Positions 58,701 through 64,000 of a stretch of 64,000 bases of DNA are shown piece after piece. Under the pieces are notes generated by a model. That model was not told the origin of the DNA. It saw nothing but the letters and a program-made list of their open reading frames with translations, and ran no database searches. The DNA comes from Clostridiales bacterium. Its GTDB lineage: Bacteria; Bacillota; Clostridia; Christensenellales; UBA1242. Where the stretch lies: NCBI GenBank assembly GCA_015055815.1, contig SVHM01000003.1, positions 117,271-181,270 on the forward strand, written 5' to 3'. Both the position numbers and the translations under genes were made by a program. Positions within the stretch are counted from its first letter, which is position 1. Each line of letters opens with the position of its first letter.

Positions 58701-61700
58701 AACTCAGTAGAAACAACCTATTCTGGAAATACCGAGACAATTAAGTTTGTAAATAGTGTTCATTCAGATGAAAGTGTTTCTCTTAACATTACAGTTAAGG
58801 CTCTAAATAATAATTATTATGGTCAAGGCGTATTTGTTGATGCTAGTTCATTAATAGACATTTCATCTTTAAAAGATGGTATTTTAGGCGATATAAAAAT
58901 ATTTAACTGGGTAGAGTCGTCTGTAACTCATACTATAAAAGTAGATGATTTTACAAGCGATTATACTCATGGATATGGTGTTGTTAATTATAAAAACACT
59001 CTTCTAAAATCACAATTAAATAGTGAACTTAACGATTTAATAGAAGAAGACTCATTTGATGAAAAAGATATTACATATAGAAATAGTACTTATTACTATG
59101 GTGTAACTGTATTAGGTAAGAGTAATACCATTGAATATTCTCTAAGTGAGTCTAGTGTAGCAAAACATAAAGCTATTAAGATTGAAGGTGAAAATGACAA
59201 CTCTACAACCACATACACTGACAACTCGCACGATTTAAGTAATGAAGACATTTACGTACTATTTGATGCAGAGCCTACGAAACAAAACTTTGAAGTTAAA
59301 ATTAATGATGTAACAAAATACACTTATACTATTTATGGTGGGTATAATGTAGGAGCGATTAATCAAGGTAATTATACTCGAGTATCAATAACTACTTATT
59401 GGTATAATATTAATACTTCTCCTGCAAGTGATAAAGCGATGCATTTTGTAATAGTTTCTCATCTTCCAGAAGTTGATGCAGGAACTCTTCCAACATATTC
59501 ACCTACACTATATACTAGTGCATATGTTTACCCAGATTGGGGTTACAAGATAAATAGTATTTCGTATAAGCAAAGTGGTGGTGACAGTACCACTCTTGGC
59601 TCAAAAGAAGATGTTATTACTGGTGGTAACTCGGCTGAAATAACTGCAGAAGTAATCATCTCTAAAGTTAAAATTTATCCTTATTTGTGGAAGGGTTTCT
59701 CGAAAACTCAAGATTTATCTAAAACTAATGGTCATATTTGGGATGTATTGAGCGGAGATGTTGTAGAACTTAAAGAAGATAAAACTACAAAAGATCAATA
59801 CTTTGTCGTAAATGTTGAAGGAATTAATAATTTCACTCTTCAATCAGATATAAATACTTTGTCGGTACTTTTAAAAGTTTATGAAAGTGAAAATGATGAA
59901 AGTGATGATGGTGAAATTAGATATAAGATTAAAGAGTTAGATACATATAGGTTGAATAGTGTGAACTTGGGCGGTACTTCAGTAACATATAATAGAGAAG
60001 ATAACAATGCTAGCGAAAGTAATGCAATAACAATTGACAAAACTTCATTTGATTTAAATATGTATTTTTCAGAAAGATTGGCTGTAAATATTGCATTTAA
60101 GAATACCCTTTCGGGTGATTCTATGGCAGATATTATGACAACTACTAGTCCAACGGATATATTTAACAGTTGCGTCGAAGAAAATTCTTCATTATTAAAA
60201 TATAATACCCTTTCAAGTACGCTTTCAACTTATTGTAAATACATTAATGTAAGCATTCTGGTAGACAAAAACTACTCAACATTGAGTTTTAGTATCAATC
60301 AAGGTAATTCAGTTGTTAATTATTCATATAGAATAGACTTAAATAATCACTATTCATTCGGGGCAAATAGTTTAGGTGGTTGGAAAATTGCAACCAACGA
60401 AGGTAGATTGTCTCTTGAAAGTGAAGAAGTAGAAGTTGCATCTATGGGTGATGGAAGTATTAAATACAATAGATTTGGGTATACGACAGGAGAAAATTCA
60501 ACCCTTGGTGAATATGTTATTGGTTTGAATAATTACACTAGTGCGTATACTGGTCATCGAAGCACATTCGCTCCATATGAATATGTAACTTATTCATTCC
60601 TAATGACTAGAGACTTTACAATAATACTAGACATCGTAAGAAATCCTGTAACTATTCATTACGAGACGGGTATAGATTATTGGAGTACAAATTACAAAAC
60701 AAATTATGAATTAAATACAATTACTATGGGCATGCAAGGACTTGATGAAAAAGTTACTTTGCCAGGTGGCTCATTTACTTTTGATGTTGAAGGAAGTAAC
60801 GTTCTAGATAATTGGTACGGTAAACTATCATTCGCTAGTCCGTTGAAATTAACTGTAAACTCAGATATAACAAACGCATCTGGAATTAATCAAACTATTA
60901 GTAGTACAAATCGTTATGTTGCAATTGGTAATAGTGATACTATTTCGGGAAGTAAAGGTACGGCTGTAACAAGTAAATTATATAAAACAACTAGATGGTT
61001 CTTTGTTTGTATTCCAGCAAAAACCGACTCTGTAACTTATACATTCCCTGAGTCAGACAATTCTTCTGAATTTGAGTTTGAAAGAAATGGTGAAATAACA
61101 TTGCCAAGATTATCAACCAAGAATACATCATTTACTTTATATATGGGCATAGATAGTTCAACATATTACCAAGGATTAGCTAGTTCAAATGACGCTTGGG
61201 TTGACTCAACTAAGAGAGAGATAGGTTATGTTGATTATAGTAGGAGCTTCGTAATTTACACATGGAATATAAAATATTGGATTGTAGGACTTCCTGCAAA
61301 AGAAATAACACTAGATGGTAATAACGATAATGCATATAACTTATATGACGAATTTATCAATCATGGTGGAGCTGAAACAGATGCGCAAAAATATACCAAA
61401 GTTGAAATCACAGCGAATATGTTATATGGCTATACTGTTACAGTAGAAGATAGTGGTACATATACTCCTTCAGGTATTACGTGGTCTTCGTTTGATAGCG
61501 TCGTCCTAAAAGGAGACAATTACACATTCAAAAATCAAAGTACTAATCAAAATCTATATGATTATGCTGGAGATACTCATGATAAACTAGTAGTTACTAC
61601 TGTTGCGTGGAGTCAAACTAACCCGGTAGTCGAAACAACTCTACGACTTATAACGAAACAGGCTGATGTGGCGGGTATAACCAAAGCATTAACTGGATTT

Positions 61701-64000
61701 AGAATAACGAAGGGTACTACGACCGAAGATATCAAATTCTTTGAAATTGTTCCGTCTGCAAATGGAAAAGCTTATAACTTAAATTGTATTAATGTAGGTT
61801 ATACTTTTGATATAACAAATATTACTCAAGATATAACCATAACCCCGTTATGGGAAGACTTTGGGTATTCTGTCATCTATGGTGTAAACAAATCTTCGGA
61901 TGAGAAATATAAAAAACAATATATAACAAGTGGAGATGTGTATGTTGATACCGACACAGAAATTGTTCTAGAAATAGATAGCGTTCATTATAATAGTTTG
62001 AGAAGTATGCCGTATGTTGTTGGGTATTCTGTAGAATATAAATCAAGCACACATCCAGCACCATATTTTGGTCTTAGTGGTATGTATTCTGATGGCATAA
62101 AGGGTGAACTAAAATATAAAGAAGGAGAATTAATTGTGCCACCAGAAACTGGAAGAATTAATTGTGGTGTCGTCATTGCACATAATTATATTAATAAAAA
62201 CAGCTTTGGCTACTACTCCACTAGGGGTGGACAACATTTGATGGAATTAGAAAGTAATACGTGTGGGTCACATAGCGATTACCCGCATACATATAGAAAC
62301 AAATGTAAGTATTGTACACATACTGAAGACGGAAATTATAATCAGGTTACGGCGTATAAATATTACGATTCAACTAGACATTATTCATATAAATTCTGTG
62401 TTAATTGTTTAACTGCTAAAAGTGAATTAAGTAGCGGGGAGAGTCCTACTAATTATTTCGTGTTTGTTTTAGATTATGATACATATTATCAGTTGGGCAA
62501 TAAGAGTGGTTTACTTATGAGTATAAATAACGTGGTATATATAACTAATTCCGGAAGTAGTTACATTGGACCTTGTACTTTTGGGAATCATGCAATGACC
62601 GAATGGAATACTACAAAACCTCCTTCTTGTACAGCTTCTGGCGAACAAGAACAATCGTGTCCATTGTGTCAATATACCATCACTCAAACTGTTGGAGCAA
62701 AGGGTCACACTAAGGAAACTTTATCAGAAGTTGGTGCAACATGTATGTCAGAAGGAACTAAGACAGAACATTGTGTAGTTTGTGGACTTATGGAAACCAG
62801 CGTTTTAGAAAAGGCTCCGCATAAGTATTATTGGGGAACTGATGAATGCACAAGTGATGATTACTTGTGTCAAGTAATAGATGGTGTTCATTATCATGCA
62901 TATAAACAGGCTGAAGAGTATTTCATTACAACTAATAATGACGCATATGTAATGTTGGATACAGATACGGCTCCTAATACAGATATCCCTGGTCATTGGG
63001 CATATTATTATTTAGCATATGAGTGTCAACATTGTCATAATTTCTATCATGAAGATAAAATGGATTTTATAGGTGAGCGTGACGAAACTATAGGTTGTTA
63101 TAGTTCAGTTCAATATGAAGAGTCTCCGTTATCTTATTTGGGATCAAACTGGCCAGATCGCGTATTTATAGATGATAAACAAGAGCTTGGCTTTGGTAGG
63201 TATGCTTTAACAGGTCCTTATTATGTTTTATTTGAAAAATCTGACAATACAATTTTGGAATATAATTATGAACAGGGACTTATCATTGGTGAGCATGAAA
63301 AAGAGTCCGTTTCTGGAGGCTCGCTTGCTACATGTCAAGACCATAAGGGCGAACAATGTAAATATTGTAAATTGCTTACTGAAACTGCAAGTGGTCCGCA
63401 TAAATTAACTCTTTGGACAAGAAGTGTGTTTGCGTCTGCAAGTGGTAATACTTGTAATCACTATGTAGATAAAAATGGTAGTGTTGTAAGAGAGTATTAT
63501 GTTAATTGTGAAATATGTAATATGTGGTATTATATAGACGCACCTACCTATTTAGGCATAACATTATCTCAATTAAAAAAGTACGATACTATTTCTTATG
63601 AAGAAATTTTTCAAGCTAATAATTCTACATATATACCACCTACTGAATGGTATTATAAACCATATAGGTATTCTCATTTAGATTATTCTGTTAGCACTAC
63701 TAGTAATAATGTTCTATATTTGGAAGGTGTAAATGATCGTTATATTCTTAAAGAAGATAAGGACAATATATTTATAGAAAAAGGCAAAAGTGTAAGATGT
63801 CCTGCTTGTGGAATATTATTAACTTTTACATATGATGAATATGAGAATGTATGGGTTGTTAAACATTCATCAGGCAAACAGGATTCAAGATCTAAGTCAT
63901 TATGGCTTTATAATGTGATATATTTAAATTACGAAAATGTATTGCCAAATATGCTCAAGAAGGATAACGGTGGATATTTTGAATGGGAAGATGATGTCTA
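40785..64000 (+). CDS. Giant surface protein with Listeria-Bacteroides (InlB B-like) repeats, 3' end outside window
   Basis: One open frame of at least 7738 codons that does not stop before the window edge; I checked the frame by translation at the start, near 46, 50, 56 and 60 kb and over the last 2 kb. Residues about 16-41 are a hydrophobic signal or anchor segment after a short basic head (MRDERASFERKNLIIKT). From about residue 90 to beyond 6000 the protein consists of 60-100-residue beta repeats of the Flg_new/InlB B type, with recurring F.GW (FIGWTIDE, FVGWTTNS, FAGWTSSK, FEGWSSYQ) and closing LYA.WE or YAVWE strands. Residues about 7160-7680 hold eight CxxC pairs (C7174/C7177 to C7672/C7675), some in GHT..ATC..EG..T..C..CG units. 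GAGGGAAGA precedes the ATG. Function is probably adhesion or surface structure. The C-terminal anchor is not visible. Confidence 0.9.
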   Translation, partial: MRDERASFERKNLIIKTLILVVMFMLSLMASILYIISYPVTTIRIYNAETQEFIDKMTVRRNSPLDYIINVETPYGYDFKCYTYEDGSEFVPGKVVNQEVINIYAVYTAKYFRVTYYVQDTDGEYNTQVDGCESFLIQYGDTFNLPTGRINGTLQGIFANNAGRSFIGWTIDELATDGGDAQVYAPGSEQIVTGDLNYYAAWEKDTYSVNLWTGNDYVTTDGTPILEGGTPKRDGSGQFIIKNDRLHVDNTLSTIRYLDDLDLLIDNYSSVSLSEELDGLGAEEYDFLGWYLEDNYVTKISEYDIYIDVSSDGVPYMGYKEDGQKKELKRAREVGKDDDGNGVYQFDLYAKWQRRAYNITFDKNSNIAKGRIDKIQVYKYDELYGKFYNEGVGGDYAQVSNFTRDGQKQGKYYNYINLSDENEITTKTFKESYTTSTGRKYKFVGWTTNSNSKVDGTKWYCKYLVKNGEEQTNEYKHLVGKDITLYAQWEPIWEIRYYESTSSYSDYKVREGIEGETVALCGSAEVASWGWSLKYNKFAGWTSSKTSISPDILKYENQPNFTHKFKKQDQVLYVVWEPIKYDVTYMKNDGTNDNYNSFMTGYTKFPGSDTAKNKFPSYVPQREGYKFEGWSSYQYQTNEYAQELRSGTPTGEKAVYSPGSRNLKITGNTVVYAVWSVNYVITYDANGGEGTVNPDVMYSSSNNNKKLKMSVKGIGAKSKVSKFGYVFKGWRLKDSAGNLNTAYDFSSSSTYSFDFIANGTYGSVSLSSNSSKKANVYYEKSTVEGVPDRVIKLVAQWEPISYTLTFINTAEGHIEEKVRVVYGNDYTFDVNYTFDADASKFPNKLPMTSSGGKYFDGWSLERGTTAKYGVGLIDTLTFSGSEPFIKSDMTFYSIFTVKPIDVYFKVERYNADPNAEKEIIDFVTPTVMNYGTLITFPKTEPSEVTHFGNDLYKFTHWYYIDSKTGEKVKVQKGDYLFNYVEDKDKDTRSLVIWAHFELTVYDIEFIFATPDGKQQGETYTFTVKKDDYYTADLEKEVKKKFEAVIDEDTIKSHVFEDFFNEAYVNGGGSDFAKRLVVGQQFNSLYFPVLASSKTLTFKTYWTPNSVNIKYVYENNGETDYYVGGSVLYDSVDTFTLETFDRETNHPFEVEDGYDIYKWYIVKDNSKVYFNLGERLIGGAYPSMSSLADYIVWPTSGTDKSGTLYVYAEVNENITINYYGTDGLIGTDTILLDASRQASVTIKNGSEATKSYGRNNNIRFEGWKVGGLSETTTWGSGATISVSATAYPSHVINLYADMSFDIKYLHMKDYQKSYNDAEVLKTEKVSLINESKTGYITFYSSKGLDNLDSYKDVDKGIGVFGYKYGEAIYSVSNVANGGLPIDIDGKTQFVYLYVYETIKITYTVNVNNGERFSHETEEKDNEKATSEIVEEYKVGYDLYCLDGDIRVISDIPTKPDYEHSGWKKTVNGVVNSTVYKNSEILKLTSLDDITMQAYFIEPPIGKYTGYLRFKADENTYHDITVTNGQTTIEEVNGVKKSLCLLDEDDLIELDEERQGEGKSLAWTSTKKKIIGWKCGEIEYILGANYPVSRNLKDNDHIIFEAIWEKTYILSYYTDLMDISKMPNPSEITVVSGDVCVVPIVVPESSKPDITFETWYYLNRGEKIIINGGDSIVVDESISEYKAEKTSPTSPTIHYLPASNKNGGESYIIYSQWGKPSFSVKARYIYTGDITLPEGSTGVKGTETIEEVEYNFVEYTFTYPYGSRIANDIVSLRKLVTEDAKSLFETNVKAVRGWSTTPTGDTYYPSEFAYITENLVVYAVFAKKYSVTYIDANSDFGYDEDVRVTQYYFPGEIVTVDLNVVSKIYKKCSTDGKKYITAYDKGGIYDTFESGTGNNIEYYKVFGFIFNDTDPDFEDYTVDPDGDGMILLSLIGGSTTFTIGEGDITLTPYFLRAYTVTFYENGTEEGKIHSIDYLFPGLQSLDISSLEPERPNNVFLGWGESQNSYDPIPENQRISVTDKNLEFWAIWESNIVVTFKFGTRTICSLVPNGQGKITETDILNGIKGGVTSVNERKVYTFMNYMYYLTGFIYNDNMCDITYICSQTYANSTTIFIDFTNVYEVQYYQNDGVQLPYKDYILNGGQNGVYINGDGTLGSTFVAYNPTGMVAEKYHTTNMWEYKTGQVEFGQAVLDIENLIDSADSFRKIKFTAKNSPKTYKVEIYYVDESKTVIDFYKSFESAETLTNGFTNYTSTFAYDSDGNKLIQTAVTSANLQFGSKFNVLSPVRIPTFSDKIGNQYKFIGWTTVSNAKLGASVSYYSVTTLNDTIITIDADLVGDNDTIETIKLYPVFEEVLKDINISASTGGKIDYQIENTESTGMIEYHDGVDKITGISTKDLTIAWYQKLTVFAGTADTNYEFKNFAFNDVSKDDDFETLWSELDDTNSITANFEVMSVSLKLKINPDLALKTGIADTTEIIATINGSTYTLNWENMEQTVSVKITDEVRISVTLGSYYEMCTFVSGSNTFSQSQITVKDLEKVSENYELNFNLIASTVEIYFELNDGGFVGSTLTVANEIFSGVSTSYDLSQKLVLPRNSKITLPSATKTVNGCVLNLVEWTSSVGSGFTSGAVTGEIDRIVTFRAKYETAQNLYYQVDGETVYLQTFKGGSTTIGNDNLTTALKDKGVLAKYNINKWKVVGDSTEYENGDPLSTTNTVFYLEAVKDPADITIKYTWTVGGDAKEYTQTQKYGSVTLLTEEELKSLSQVTDVANEYIYGWKWTDGGNEVMSQAGVDCSDKFTSFDQSSNNTFVVTAVRYKKYTYNIGYFENDGTTTITKDSTALVGTKVIKAIDENRNVNTDDLVYSVDPLLPSSLSDVNSNVYNVYIGETNADKQPVLDDDKQVTVTAGGLLNLSYTEDTFTYSYRLVVILATGVKDFNVVVTNPESGNVIDGGNYTLKLDASAIVGAQLPNFVVRSNDSTIIDWKYNNATIKTTEIAGINFNSYRLTGYRLTSSSGHDEIIDIEDISSQDFLDVTASDYTLTTQWASRITVHYSNGEDIIHTAYTDDEVETLSNAKLNEYNGSNLTKTGYMLVGYILNDKTKITYSDLSDLINFEASYTPESNEITLYPAWSEIYTYNFDVESVIEDKFGASYVTNKISFGENNTTFEDNEHSVNLYLSGDPSTYTVDMSKMYFTYDGYGIKSTNNWSLLDKFKEDLDSDEMFTTFSLEGNEHAGTFYAVWEREELTVIFLNNAKNKSGTILNETRLEIKVHLGEYLPNDYMEIYDETTEEYKNFTFLNLSTNADGSGVISTPATYVVDQTLTLYINYTYTYIIKFAGYSDFCDQTIDEICLADGVDKVNISDWLSTYTFHPNAVGDKSIESWSTSNDPNGNPPDFFAVSTLTADEKNSASPNYEITLYPKLTSQTYDVTLEYKYNGEWKSIRNNAIAHGSKLYDGISSPFDINSGDHPWTLYNCLISGSQKATQVNIQIGQSVETVDLEDCVITSNCTLVLVYTDIEYSLTLYNMLGEYSGTTLIGGTLSGELDFKYGNTIVNDERTLKIDNLTNASNYVIYHPSQVGYEFDYWYIKVGEDYEKVDISSNIPATIGSVGPDFLQLYNFTGAVEIYVVYTIKSYTVTINVVTDGFEYNSNLGFKLTIGSTDHSEYKNNVSYQIKEGTTLSIEGLVKGSQASKYLVDSVAVSDADKFKDHKVLGNLTITVKYILSTDFAKKVYFLVQKDNFKGNVRRISGEYKIENAQAPYNYVTTIEKGTTITTLADVFIGELNNYTFNGWYVGNSSGRITDNTYVTSIKVDNDVYLIADFTGKEITINYYDSESEDKAFGEPVTYGTSFVLSSAVIEKSDKVSHSWTINGKTYNLGDTVNFADINRDNNDISKIDVNANFQYFYTVKFVCDESGFTVSTPSEYKLVDKPISVSSYYLYDNDSGSYTLTNEALEYGKTCVVPNLTTTSTSKGFTGKWKVANETYDVNGVYELVKTHAENYIITITPVIGNIIKFNISLGGAAQKFYANKNATTEVQATTIYVEDGFVAPTIRKDSGSSYYILAVGDKQYYFYPTVDGTTSGTPINMLEYKHLGWTANSQLGRELADISTIMTDDKSAFKYKVVNGKFENNESDDTYIIDLKDLMSDNTTFYAVWEKAKTVTFSRVDSASATGEILSKVDNYNVNVTATAITYSLFFNDTIGTPNLEFTGKAFEGWRKSGTSVEPIKGHISLTSFANVTYEPVTADGVTITINLNFDKWKAYYNAVTNTTLDVTPTLTNSKVTINEQGVNYTFTASIENSKSALINFTGVFSDFTEAQKVFRFIGIAKNANDSTATLTSDYTFEAGNSYTLYAIWDVIEVALEVKVGNETYSTEVPWGAKLTIDGAEENSTGHIYYVALERLTFTNSSGQTTNASTILDAYEEMKNAPVSSDKNKQVFLYWAYDKGVNRVFNNTAVTGGAEQYTISDPISPILNSETNEWEVTTVYPYVTNKYEIRFVNDNNPYGSSIYLIDSNVAVDAIHPIDFDETYKGIVTIKYSEIETIFGKNYIASVSHGSVNITEDIVFTTKDNKFTSDTNNIVDIEVTLAFTVNYVLPSGEDGISAITNADIGQELYSTPTLSNTNGQFNSWVYSPNTMNLTSGTILSLKNSEKYIEIVWVSNGVYNIKYTLENGELESELITSKDIYLNAQIVKVSTISTSVGSLVVKEGENSNTNNYYVYTLSENKKQLTLKIHYCLPEKDIPEIELLTDGYGVTSIEHNGSTNSAIVNSWASRQILTTDNEGNIVYVESSGTKTESGETSTLYTLDYKITNTVESGRLNITTTFKFKTYANASTFNIVTDIYKYNVNFKILISEKENLQYLSTAIGSNTSPWVDFDSTATILNTKQTSPIAVTSTSSLNFDYGYGEFEEDYVTLTIFDVPYGTTLSLRNSNSDSQLLGWKSKNNINIWNNYNVTLQPTITSDDTTTPTAINVDMDIDVNDTITFNFAILTNDLQSQGTDTNWKKVIPSSNIVGETNIGNKRYLFVTWKTVIPNVTSGYSYAKDMQKVEGKYRYNITSIMSQALKDFNDEFNTIPEGEPSELYNMMQYFMFKNLWNSTVDNAYIETEQSHYAIFKNDTNTDTIFGPGLNLYTILDRAVLVELEHKTIDFFTGDYIKDENGENIDRADFNLDALLIKGGQDDQTAVSGYTYSANNFDFVNLTGGYKYIVYILDSDKIKIKMAYGYFLTVGIDPVIESDTHLDYNAHGVDVAGDVGRACTFANNTLEIKRENDALINNFETNAPKIYAIIQVVADTFNINFYNALDENNEYRTIGSTTLSYDEDIANAGYKYYNVTLADWYADATLGGDESTTLPLFAGSHSGNGFTHPSEETNANKNYGHLRYIFTHWSNKDNASSTVSINNTLKSSCNLLAEYIEAIGFDKKTSASDELLEIKFKIFDVNNGIEVEQTRFLFKNEYRDMFDHPYSTSLIINDVQIEFARINDKCEWSNGGYNNWHLRETITGDIVDNVTDLDPSGDGIVYACIPYTIERTSFNSDTYNGENPSFTLTFFAFGGYYQVYNERTIDNDDNEREVIRFTNVIPVGMKAGNKDVTTRDYYLFVDGNNLDGVEYVSITTSDNISTKGLQFFMDDASYQSYYTFAYWKLVVDGVHAESKYINGYKGSQTGNGYVVVDTAVSSNVATDILFSEHFNVLVNILDADMIGNPILEEQLNWFSVNNSVNDNDSIYQGDTGLTNAKITIELDTNSKKTLYIKKDDGKTIKTIKTITLIDDFNLPSDDSFYWDVQNLQDNSIGQIDLNNNVYLIEDENGPIKLTLSYNKSRSHKDENSAELYDYGSIREEDASYITYTNTEALNNVVSGTAKYSYTAITSNDSSSTLNIVDGESTFTFTANGLDSIEWDNVERVVWQYSNDGNTWNDLSCAEATIPTAESVVSLRIGIYWKMFTVTGIASPEKYNGDLKNNLQNVSTYSLAGKVNVILPKGKNSVETTYSGNTETIKFVNSVHSDESVSLNITVKALNNNYYGQGVFVDASSLIDISSLKDGILGDIKIFNWVESSVTHTIKVDDFTSDYTHGYGVVNYKNTLLKSQLNSELNDLIEEDSFDEKDITYRNSTYYYGVTVLGKSNTIEYSLSESSVAKHKAIKIEGENDNSTTTYTDNSHDLSNEDIYVLFDAEPTKQNFEVKINDVTKYTYTIYGGYNVGAINQGNYTRVSITTYWYNINTSPASDKAMHFVIVSHLPEVDAGTLPTYSPTLYTSAYVYPDWGYKINSISYKQSGGDSTTLGSKEDVITGGNSAEITAEVIISKVKIYPYLWKGFSKTQDLSKTNGHIWDVLSGDVVELKEDKTTKDQYFVVNVEGINNFTLQSDINTLSVLLKVYESENDESDDGEIRYKIKELDTYRLNSVNLGGTSVTYNREDNNASESNAITIDKTSFDLNMYFSERLAVNIAFKNTLSGDSMADIMTTTSPTDIFNSCVEENSSLLKYNTLSSTLSTYCKYINVSILVDKNYSTLSFSINQGNSVVNYSYRIDLNNHYSFGANSLGGWKIATNEGRLSLESEEVEVASMGDGSIKYNRFGYTTGENSTLGEYVIGLNNYTSAYTGHRSTFAPYEYVTYSFLMTRDFTIILDIVRNPVTIHYETGIDYWSTNYKTNYELNTITMGMQGLDEKVTLPGGSFTFDVEGSNVLDNWYGKLSFASPLKLTVNSDITNASGINQTISSTNRYVAIGNSDTISGSKGTAVTSKLYKTTRWFFVCIPAKTDSVTYTFPESDNSSEFEFERNGEITLPRLSTKNTSFTLYMGIDSSTYYQGLASSNDAWVDSTKREIGYVDYSRSFVIYTWNIKYWIVGLPAKEITLDGNNDNAYNLYDEFINHGGAETDAQKYTKVEITANMLYGYTVTVEDSGTYTPSGITWSSFDSVVLKGDNYTFKNQSTNQNLYDYAGDTHDKLVVTTVAWSQTNPVVETTLRLITKQADVAGITKALTGFRITKGTTTEDIKFFEIVPSANGKAYNLNCINVGYTFDITNITQDITITPLWEDFGYSVIYGVNKSSDEKYKKQYITSGDVYVDTDTEIVLEIDSVHYNSLRSMPYVVGYSVEYKSSTHPAPYFGLSGMYSDGIKGELKYKEGELIVPPETGRINCGVVIAHNYINKNSFGYYSTRGGQHLMELESNTCGSHSDYPHTYRNKCKYCTHTEDGNYNQVTAYKYYDSTRHYSYKFCVNCLTAKSELSSGESPTNYFVFVLDYDTYYQLGNKSGLLMSINNVVYITNSGSSYIGPCTFGNHAMTEWNTTKPPSCTASGEQEQSCPLCQYTITQTVGAKGHTKETLSEVGATCMSEGTKTEHCVVCGLMETSVLEKAPHKYYWGTDECTSDDYLCQVIDGVHYHAYKQAEEYFITTNNDAYVMLDTDTAPNTDIPGHWAYYYLAYECQHCHNFYHEDKMDFIGERDETIGCYSSVQYEESPLSYLGSNWPDRVFIDDKQELGFGRYALTGPYYVLFEKSDNTILEYNYEQGLIIGEHEKESVSGGSLATCQDHKGEQCKYCKLLTETASGPHKLTLWTRSVFASASGNTCNHYVDKNGSVVREYYVNCEICNMWYYIDAPTYLGITLSQLKKYDTISYEEIFQANNSTYIPPTEWYYKPYRYSHLDYSVSTTSNNVLYLEGVNDRYILKEDKDNIFIEKGKSVRCPACGILLTFTYDEYENVWVVKHSSGKQDSRSKSLWLYNVIYLNYENVLPNMLKKDNGGYFEWEDDV

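Noticed and set aside
41598-63408. About fifteen short ORFs on either strand inside the giant gene
   Set aside because: All are shadows of the 40785 frame, have no ribosome binding sites and show compositions expected from out-of-frame reading.
1-64000. CRISPR arrays, insertion sequences, prophage structural genes, rRNA
   Set aside because: Looked for on both strands and not found; no regularly spaced identical repeats and no transposase or integrase motifs were seen.

Overview
The window is strongly AT-rich and reads as a piece of chromosome from a low-GC Gram-positive bacterium. Evidence includes Shine-Dalgarno sites of the AGGAGG type, lipoproteins with Firmicute-style lipoboxes, a LysM-GH18 wall hydrolase, DegV, formate-tetrahydrofolate ligase and giant Listeria-Bacteroides-repeat proteins. 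My inference is an uncultivated, probably anaerobic and host-associated member of the Clostridia or a neighbouring Bacillota class. UGA is used as a normal stop, so the standard code applies.

Layout: 1-10.4 kb holds a flavin reductase-like protein, a coiled-coil protein, two paralogous ABC-2 exporter triads facing away from each other, and between them a GDSL hydrolase, a GNAT acetyltransferase and an unlisted 36-codon ORF with its own promoter and terminator. 10.5-17.3 kb is an envelope island: three lipoproteins, one small membrane protein and an unlisted 32-codon leaderless ORF. 17.5-21.2 kb is a restriction-modification operon (two fused D12-type adenine methyltransferases plus an HNH nuclease) lying directly downstream of a tRNA-Ser(GCU). 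21.5-26.5 kb has a Nudix protein, a 1158-residue surface protein with MBG-like repeats and a C-terminal anchor, and three small HTH regulators around two palindromic operators. 26.5-31.4 kb has DegV, RadC, an RNHCP protein, a protein with a diadenylate-cyclase-like domain, and the LysM-GH18 hydrolase. 31.4-36.6 kb is a five-gene leftward operon: SipW-type secreted protein, fhs, a cysteine-less thioredoxin-reductase-like flavoprotein, galE and rdgB. 36.8-40.3 kb has a CNNM/CorC-type membrane protein and the GTPase TypA/BipA.

From 40785 to the end, about 23.2 kb or more than a third of the window, is a single uninterrupted reading frame. It has no stop before the window edge and encodes at least 7738 residues: an N-terminal membrane segment, a very long series of InlB-B-like (Listeria-Bacteroides) repeats, and a terminal stretch with eight CxxC pairs. 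The frame was followed at several points along its length and never broke.

Two themes recur. First, the cell invests heavily in exported beta-repeat proteins and lipoproteins. Second, at least four genes appear to be transcribed as leaderless mRNAs: a -10 box is followed by exactly six bases and then the ATG, with no Shine-Dalgarno. Neighbouring genes have ordinary ribosome binding sites, so both initiation modes seem to coexist.
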